From positions 61,383-125,382 of the forward strand of contig NZ_JAGBKM010000007.1 of NCBI RefSeq assembly GCF_017498085.1: a stretch of DNA of 64,000 nt, written 5' to 3'. A program made the position numbers and the translations under genes. Under the pieces are notes generated by a model. It did no database searches and was not told the DNA's origin. It worked only from the letters and a program-made list of their open reading frames with translations. This document shows, piece by piece, positions 59,018-64,000 of this stretch. The stretch comes from Psychrobacter coccoides (lineage in GTDB: Bacteria; Pseudomonadota; Gammaproteobacteria; Pseudomonadales; Moraxellaceae). Each line of letters opens with the position of its first letter. Position 1 is the first letter of the stretch.

Positions 59018-59248
59018 ATGACAACAAGTAGTATCCCTCAAGGCATCTACCGCCATTACAAAGGCAACCTTTATCAGGTGTTACACACGGCGCAGCATTC
59101 CGAAACCGAAGAGGCGCTTGTGGTTTATCGTTGTCTTTACGGTGAGTATGGCGTATGGGTGCGACCGCTGACGATGTTTACAGAAACCGTTATACGTGAC
59201 GGTAAAGAAGCGCCACGATTTGAGTTGATTAAAGCGTTAGCAGACTAA
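59018..59248 (+). CDS. DUF1653 family protein
   Basis: A 76-residue protein that is all DUF1653: GIYRHYKGNLYQVLHTAQHS, then EEALVVYRCLYGEYGVWVRP and MFTETV. It is predicted to be a small beta barrel of unknown function. AGGA lies 8 nt before the ATG. The stop TAA is followed at once by an 11-bp mobile-element end (59249-59259) that also contains the stop codon of the convergent hydrolase gene. Confidence 0.88.
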   Translation: MTTSSIPQGIYRHYKGNLYQVLHTAQHSETEEALVVYRCLYGEYGVWVRPLTMFTETVIRDGKEAPRFELIKALAD

Positions 59249-59259
59249 GACACGCCCTA
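59249..59259. repeat. Solo mobile-element end at convergent stop codons
   Basis: GACACGCCCTA is identical to the outer right end, with its flanking TA, of the element at 12997-13169. It lies exactly between the TAA of the DUF1653 gene and the TAG of the hydrolase gene. Only 11 bp match, so chance is possible. Confidence 0.4.
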
Positions 59260-60204
59260 ACTTTCCAAGAACCCCTTTAACACTTTATAAAACCCAATCG
59301 GCGCATCTATCGGTATAGCATGTCCTGACTTGGGTAAAATGATGGTCTTGGCATTTGGGAGTTTATCAGCCAGATATGACTGCCATTTGGGCGTGTATAA
59401 CTGTGAGCGTCCACCGATCAGCAACGTTGTCGGAATGTTTACTGTCTTCAAAACCTCACGATAGTCATAAGGCAGCTCAACATACGCAGACAAACACCGT
59501 ATTTTATGCTGCCATGTCGCATGACGCATCAATGCAATCTTGTGCGGTGCTCGATAACTCAGCGCTTTTATCAGTTGTTGTGAGTGCTTGCGACTGGCGG
59601 AAAGCAACGAAAAAGAGCGCTCCATCGCCAGTAGATCTGTTTTTATCTCATAAGGCAGATGCCGGAAGTCTTCCACTTCTAGATAAGGCGTAGTTTTATC
59701 GATAAGGGCATCAAACTTGGCAAATATATCTACTTGCCTTGTGCCAAATACCCCACCTTGAAAATCAGGTTGGTTATGAATGATAGGTGCTTGATCGATA
59801 TTCAGATAACGACTGACTTTATCAACGCCAAAACGCTGAAAATATGCCCATGTTACAAGCGCTCCCATGGATATGCCAGCGATAGGGAGGCTGTCAACTT
59901 GTTCTGCCTTGATGATATATTGCATGATCGATTCGATATCAGCCGCATATTGCTCGATAAAATCAAATTGCGGTAGTTTCAAATCCGCTGCCAAACCAAA
60001 ACCCCGAAAATGTGGCAAATAAAAAGTATAGTACTGGGTCAATGGCAAAATAAAGGGTAAAAACTGCCGTGCATCCATACCAAAAGCATGAAGTAATAAA
60101 ACTGGTCGACCATAACCGATAATAGAGACAGGGAGCTGTGTACCATCAGCGGCGCCTATGCTGACCGTTTGTAGTTGGTGTTTAGTAGTAATGATGCCCA
60201 ACAT
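59257..60204 (-). CDS. Alpha/beta hydrolase
   Basis: A 315-residue alpha/beta hydrolase fold protein. The oxyanion strand is RPVLLLHAFGMDARQFLPF, the nucleophile elbow GISMG (in LPIAGISMGALVTWAYF, about residue 130), and the catalytic His lies in KSGHAIPIDAPIGFYKVL near the end. The lid region (about 150-240) is basic. The substrate is unknown; no neighbour gives a hint. It is divergent from the unrecognised gene at 60277. Its stop codon lies within the mobile-element-like end. Confidence 0.88.
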   Translation of the reverse strand: MLGIITTKHQLQTVSIGAADGTQLPVSIIGYGRPVLLLHAFGMDARQFLPFILPLTQYYTFYLPHFRGFGLAADLKLPQFDFIEQYAADIESIMQYIIKAEQVDSLPIAGISMGALVTWAYFQRFGVDKVSRYLNIDQAPIIHNQPDFQGGVFGTRQVDIFAKFDALIDKTTPYLEVEDFRHLPYEIKTDLLAMERSFSLLSASRKHSQQLIKALSYRAPHKIALMRHATWQHKIRCLSAYVELPYDYREVLKTVNIPTTLLIGGRSQLYTPKWQSYLADKLPNAKTIILPKSGHAIPIDAPIGFYKVLKGFLES

Positions 60205-60276
60205 ATTTTATTATATTCTCAAGGTGGAGTTGTTATAGTAAAACAAATGCCCCGATATAAAAAAGGACTTTTGCTC

Positions 60277-60924
60277 ATGAGTACGCCAACGCTACCAGCA
60301 CTTGATAGTAGTCTTTATCCGCAGGTTTGGCAGCAGCAGACGTTTGATAGTCCGCAGTCATTATTAATGGCGCTGCTAACGGGAGAAGTTATGCCAGACG
60401 CCAATGCCTTTACCAAGCAGCTATTGGCAAATGACGTCTATCAAGAATGGATTAATTTTTCGGTGTTTGGTCGTTATTTGCAGCGGAACTTTGCTGCTTT
60501 TCATCGACAAATAGAAGACAGTTTTAACACAGATATGCCAGCGTTATTCCGCCGTGAGTTAATGCGTCATACGCAGTTCTTACCAGTAGAGCAGGTGCTA
60601 TTTGGTGCAGGTATTATCCCCAAAAACGCTCGGCAAGAAAAGCTGTTAACGACCACGGTCAATCCTGCTACTGCTGTCATCAATGCTCAGACAATCAGTA
60701 AAAAGACAGCAGTTAATGGTCAGCAAACAGTGGTTAACCAGATAAAAGTAGTCAGTAAGCAGGTATTGGGATTTGCGTTACGTCATAACAAGCGCACCAG
60801 TGAGCGCACCCGTAATGAGGTGTTGATTTTAGATTTTAAGGATTTACGCTTGGTCAATGAGCAGTTGATTGCATACAGTAATACTCATGAAAGAACATTG
60901 CTGCGCTGTTATGAGCTGCGTTGA
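60277..60924 (+). CDS. Unrecognised protein, possible ADP-ribosyltransferase-like fold
   Basis: A 215-residue soluble protein that I cannot assign. The start at 60277 is chosen because AAAGGA lies 9 nt upstream; the frame continues to 60175, but that would overlap the divergent hydrolase gene. The first half is helical (DVYQEWINFSVFGRYLQRNF). The second half reads as strand VEQVLFGAG, then LLTTTVNPATAVINA, VLGFALRHNKRTS, NEVLILDFKDLRLVN and HERTLLRCYELR. That order loosely mimics the R, S-T-S and E-x-E blocks of ADP-ribosyltransferases, but the Arg is absent. The resemblance is my inference only. Confidence 0.7.
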   Translation: MSTPTLPALDSSLYPQVWQQQTFDSPQSLLMALLTGEVMPDANAFTKQLLANDVYQEWINFSVFGRYLQRNFAAFHRQIEDSFNTDMPALFRRELMRHTQFLPVEQVLFGAGIIPKNARQEKLLTTTVNPATAVINAQTISKKTAVNGQQTVVNQIKVVSKQVLGFALRHNKRTSERTRNEVLILDFKDLRLVNEQLIAYSNTHERTLLRCYELR

Positions 60925-60945
60925 TAGGTGGTCTAACTGTCTGGT

Positions 60946-61698
60946 TTACTCGCCTTGCTTAGCAATTGTCAAACCATTATAGGTTTGTGCCACTGGCATG
61001 ACTTCCAAACGATTGACATTAATATGCGCAGGCGACTCAATCAGCCAAAGCAGTATATCGCCGATATCACCACCACTCATACTTTTAAAGCCGTCATAAA
61101 CTTGAGCTGCTTTATCGTTATCACCATGATAGCGCACGTTTGAAAACTCAGTACCCGCAACATTACCTGGCTCCAGATTGGTCACTCTTACTTGCGTACC
61201 AAGCAGGTCAGCGCGCAAATTCAGGCTAAATTGTTTGACAAAGGCTTTGGTAGCACCGTATACATTACCACCATAATATGGCCAACTGCCTGCAATCGAA
61301 CCGACATTGATGATATAGCCGCTGTCACGCGCAACCATCGCTGGCAAGATTGCATGGGTCAGCGCCATAAGACCTTTAACATTGGTATCAATCATCTGCA
61401 TCCAATCATCAAGGTTGGCCTCATGTGCAGGCTCTGTACCCAGTGCCAAACCAGCGTTATTTACCAAGACGTCTATTTGTTGAAAGCTCTCAGGTAAGTC
61501 AGCAAGGATCTGCGGGATAGAAGCTGTATCACTGACATCCATAACGACAGGTAAAAACGCCTCGCCTAATGTGTCTGCCAATGCATTGAGTTTATCGAGA
61601 CGTCTGGCACAGCCAATCACTTGGTGACCGCCTGTGATCAGACGCTCTGCCAACGCTTGACCAAACCCAGCACTTGCTCCTGTAATCAATACATTCAT
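60946..61698 (-). CDS. SDR-family oxidoreductase (YdfG-like)
   Basis: Short-chain dehydrogenase of 250 residues. The NADP site is VLITGASAGFG (residues 3-13) with CARR after strand two, then LVNNAGLALG. The catalytic Ser is in NVGSIAGSWPYYGG and YxxxK in VYGATKAFVKQF. ARRLDKLNALADTLG and EPGNVAGTEFSNVRYHG resemble YdfG, which oxidises L-allo-threonine and reduces malonic semialdehyde. The substrate is by analogy. AAGGATATGAC precedes the ATG. Confidence 0.9.
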   Translation of the reverse strand: MNVLITGASAGFGQALAERLITGGHQVIGCARRLDKLNALADTLGEAFLPVVMDVSDTASIPQILADLPESFQQIDVLVNNAGLALGTEPAHEANLDDWMQMIDTNVKGLMALTHAILPAMVARDSGYIINVGSIAGSWPYYGGNVYGATKAFVKQFSLNLRADLLGTQVRVTNLEPGNVAGTEFSNVRYHGDNDKAAQVYDGFKSMSGGDIGDILLWLIESPAHINVNRLEVMPVAQTYNGLTIAKQGE

Positions 61699-61775
61699 GT
61701 CATATCCTTATTATTTGAGAATGTTTAACAGTCCCTGATACTGTTACTATGTGAGCTAGGGTGATAGTTTTTGGT

Positions 61776-62435
61776 TTACTTATTAAATAACTGCTTACCA
61801 AAAATTTTATCTCCTGCATCACCCAGACCTGGAATGATATAGCCATGCTCATCCAAATGGCTGTCAAGCGCAGCAGTATAAATGGTCACGTCAGGGTGTG
61901 CTTCATTGACTACCCGCACCCCCTCAGGTGCTGCAACCAATACGAGTGCTTTGATACTCTTACAGCCATTTCTTTTTAACATATCAATAGTGGCGACCAT
62001 TGAGCCGCCAGTTGCCAACATAGGATCAACGATTAAAGCAGGGCGCTTATCCATATGACTGACGAATTTTTCAAAGAATGGCACAGGTTGTAAGGTCTCT
62101 TCATCACGTTGCAGACCCACTACAGAGATCTTTGCAGTAGGAATCAGGTCAAGCACGCCATCTAACATGCCGATACCTGCACGTAAAATTGGTACGATGG
62201 TTGCTGTCTTACCAATGATTTGCTCACCGGTGATTTCACCACACCAGCCTTCCATCGGGAAGGTCTCGATTTCAAAATCACGGCTCGCCTCATATGCCAT
62301 TAGACGTGCAAGCTCTTTGGTTAATGTACGAAACTTATAGGTGCTACAGTCCTTTTCGCGCATTAAGCTGAGTTTATGACGGACTAATGGATGATCGATT
62401 ACCGTAATGTTTAAACCGCTATTTAAGTCACTCAT
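61776..62435 (-). CDS. upp: Uracil phosphoribosyltransferase
   Basis: Pyrimidine salvage: uracil plus PRPP gives UMP. The 219-residue product shows [33 protein letters not shown] and the PRPP loop [14 protein letters not shown], with the C-terminal uracil-site region [15 protein letters not shown]. The Met at 62435 is chosen on homology and an AAGAGAG site; the frame is open to 62504. No uracil permease is adjacent. The upstream region carries a hairpin and a 13-bp tandem repeat. Confidence 0.97.
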   Translation of the reverse strand: MSDLNSGLNITVIDHPLVRHKLSLMREKDCSTYKFRTLTKELARLMAYEASRDFEIETFPMEGWCGEITGEQIIGKTATIVPILRAGIGMLDGVLDLIPTAKISVVGLQRDEETLQPVPFFEKFVSHMDKRPALIVDPMLATGGSMVATIDMLKRNGCKSIKALVLVAAPEGVRVVNEAHPDVTIYTAALDSHLDEHGYIIPGLGDAGDKIFGKQLFNK

Positions 62436-62977
62436 AAGTACTCTCTTGATATTTAGGTCTGATGCTTGCGCAGTCATGGCCATTTGTATAAAAGTTACAA
62501 ACACTTACCACATTTCAACTTACACAACGCCCATAGATAGTAAGCTCTATTACAATTGACCAAACAGCTTGATAGTTGATGCAACTTACAGCTGATACAG
62601 TATTTTGCTATAGCAATTTAGTAGCCGATCATGAGTGTCTCGACTTTATCTCGGACGGACTCTATAACCGTCCTATTTAATCGTCCTATTTAATCGTCAC
62701 TGTATTGCTTTAGAAATATAGGCTTGTAAATACAGCGCAGCCTTCTACTTGCTGCTGCGTCATTTGCTCATATAAGGTTGTCGCCTTTAAGCAAATCATT
62801 ACTTAGCCAACGTCATATTAGATTAATCGTGTTTTACTACTAAGCTTAGCTAGAGCGTGTGTTTAACTAGAACACCGTGATAAGTGAAGTTGTATTTAGG
62901 CCTGCTATGATAACAAAAAAACCACTATTTTGATTAAGAATCTTATGACCAATCAACCAACTCATGTGTAAAACCTT
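62436..62977. other. 542-bp divergent gap upstream of upp
   Basis: Contains GGACGG (62653-62658) pairing with CCGTCC (62668-62673), overlapping two tandem copies of CGTCCTATTTAAT (62669-62694). It must also hold the upp promoter (leftward) and that of the UDG-family gene (rightward). No gene was recognised. Confidence 0.45.
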
Positions 62978-63649
62978 ATGTTTAATAACGATACTGACAA
63001 TACATTGTCAAAAGATAACGCTGCAAAAATAGAAACCCATCCGTTTGCTCCAGTATTACCACCAAATGCAACTATCATGATGATGGGTACATTTCCACCA
63101 ACCGCTGACAAATGGGCCATGCGCTTTCATTACCCAAATTTCTATAATGACATGTGGCGCATTTACGGCGGCGTGTTTTTCGATGATGTGAATTATTTTA
63201 GAATAGGTGAGGAGAAACGCTTCGATCCTGAACGTATTCGCAGCTTTATGTTTGAACGTGGTATTGCCTCGTGCCCGACGGTGAAGCAAGCCATTCGTGA
63301 GACTGGCAATGCCTCTGACAAAAACTTAACCGTCGTGACACCAGTGGATCTAGATGTAATTTTGCCAAAGGTTCCTAAGGTTGAGACTTTATTTACCACA
63401 GGGGGCAAGGCGACTGAGGTGCTGTTAAACTTATTAGATGAGCCACCAGCTAAGTCTAAGTATCCCAAAACCAATCAAAGTATGGATTACCCTTATCAGT
63501 GGCAAAGTGTTGATGCTGACTGCATAAATACGCAAGTGAACGATTTAACATTATATAGACTACCCTCTACTTCACGTGCTTATCCATTAGCGCTCGATAA
63601 AAAGATAGCGGCTTATAAGATGTTCTTTGAAAAAATGGGCAAACTATAA
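62978..63649 (+). CDS. Uracil-DNA glycosylase family protein
   Basis: A 223-residue protein of the UDG superfamily's MUG-like branch. The N-terminal ETHPFAPVLPPNATIMMMGT leads to the active-site loop MGTFPPTADKW and FHYPNFYNDMWRIYGG, in which Asn is conserved. VETLFTTGGKATEVLLNLL and LYRLPSTSRAYPLALDKK (with SPS-like PSTSRA) follow. The family includes base-excision enzymes, but specificity cannot be read. No ribosome site is clear at the ATG. Single gene before the rRNA-type promoter region. Confidence 0.82.
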   Translation: MFNNDTDNTLSKDNAAKIETHPFAPVLPPNATIMMMGTFPPTADKWAMRFHYPNFYNDMWRIYGGVFFDDVNYFRIGEEKRFDPERIRSFMFERGIASCPTVKQAIRETGNASDKNLTVVTPVDLDVILPKVPKVETLFTTGGKATEVLLNLLDEPPAKSKYPKTNQSMDYPYQWQSVDADCINTQVNDLTLYRLPSTSRAYPLALDKKIAAYKMFFEKMGKL

Positions 63650-63774
63650 AATAGAGTATAGCTATATAAGAGATAGCTCCTAACTATATAGCAGCAGTTA
63701 AGTGACATGAGTGTTTGATATCAAGATAAAACAACATTGTTATTGAATGAAATAAAACTATTTTCTAAAACCCC

Positions 63775-63802
63775 TTGACCCCCTATCAAAACCGAGTATA
63801 AT
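63775..63802 (+). promoter_or_regulatory. Strong promoter P1, rRNA-operon type
   Basis: TTGACC (63775-63780), a 16-bp spacer and TATAAT (63797-63802), followed by the GC-rich discriminator GCCACC, as at stringently controlled rRNA promoters. AT-rich sequence upstream may act as an UP element. Confidence 0.8.
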
Positions 63803-64000
63803 GCCACCCAGTCGAAAGGGAAGGGCAGTTAGCAGAATGATTCATCATTCTAAAAACAAAGCCTACTAATTTAAAATAAAATAATTTAGTCCTTGACAAC
63901 TTATTTAAAGCGTCTATAATACGCATCTCACTAAGGGACAGAGCAAGACACAGACTAATAATAATTAGTCAAATCAACCTCTTAACTTACTGACAAATTA
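63803..64000 (+). other. Probable rRNA operon leader (continues beyond window)
   Basis: No reading frame. Between the two promoters lies hairpin AGAATGA-TTCA-TCATTCT (63834-63851); after P2 lies GACTAAT-AATA-ATTAGTC (63953-63970). The 16S gene itself is not in the window, so the assignment rests on promoter type. Confidence 0.5.
63893..63920 (+). promoter_or_regulatory. Strong promoter P2, tandem to P1
   Basis: A perfect TTGACA (63893-63898), a 16-bp spacer and a perfect TATAAT (63915-63920), with an AT-rich run just upstream (63869-63888). It lies 118 bp after P1. Confidence 0.85.

Overview
The window looks like ordinary chromosome of a gammaproteobacterium of the family Moraxellaceae, most likely Psychrobacter. 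This is inferred from protein sequence character, moderate GC with AT-rich gaps, and gene neighbourhoods such as hisIE-tatABC, lgt-thyA-folA and rpmI-rplT-pheST-ihfA. No database search was run. I count about 59 protein genes, nearly all housekeeping. I see no prophage, integron, CRISPR array, plasmid gene, tRNA or complete insertion sequence.

Layout. 1-4.7 kb: the 5' part of an EnvZ-like sensor kinase, then rpsP-rimM-trmD-rplS (ribosome and tRNA maturation) and a hotdog-fold protein. 5-11.1 kb: a DUF3360-like multi-pass membrane protein, uvrC, and on the minus strand lgt-thyA-folA (lipoprotein diacylglyceryl transfer, dTMP and folate). 11.3-22.4 kb: DUF4139 and NRDE proteins separated by a 169-bp mobile element remnant, rppH, osmC-like plus MAPEG, dusC, a short superfamily 1 helicase, tatA-tatB-tatC, fused hisIE and a thioesterase-like gene. 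22.7-28 kb: rpmI-rplT, pheS-pheT, ihfA. 28-35 kb: two small lipoproteins, a YpfJ-like zinc protease, rho, trxA, rluA and a hydroxyacid dehydrogenase. 35.5-45.8 kb: rapA, tesB, mutY, a GIY-YIG protein, an RbgA/YlqF-type GTPase, a dienelactone-hydrolase-like gene, a YcgN-like protein and a DUF4105 protein. 46-54 kb: corC-lnt, a small acidic membrane protein, a POT-family peptide transporter and an M24 aminopeptidase P. 53.8-63.6 kb: a coiled-coil protein, fabF, anmK, tyrS, DUF1653, an alpha/beta hydrolase, an unrecognised protein, an SDR, upp and a uracil-DNA-glycosylase-family protein. The right edge carries two tandem strong promoters of rRNA-operon type reading out of the window.

Functional themes are translation (rpsP, rimM, trmD, rplS, rpmI, rplT, pheST, tyrS, dusC, rluA, RbgA-like GTPase), envelope and lipoprotein maturation (lgt, lnt, tatABC, corC), DNA repair (uvrC, mutY, the UDG-family protein, the helicase) and nucleotide metabolism (thyA, folA, upp). 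Many transcription units end in clear intrinsic terminators, listed below.

Nothing here is convincing as a new multi-gene system. The points most worth a second look are: an unrecognised protein at 60.3 kb with a weak ADP-ribosyltransferase-like motif order; a TA-flanked MITE-like element whose end overlaps a stop codon, with related fragments at 14.04 and 59.25 kb; an apparent IS200/IS605-type right-end hairpin relic at 14.1 kb; a structured 250-nt transcribed-looking gap at 49.4-49.66 kb; and the rRNA-type promoter pair at the right edge.
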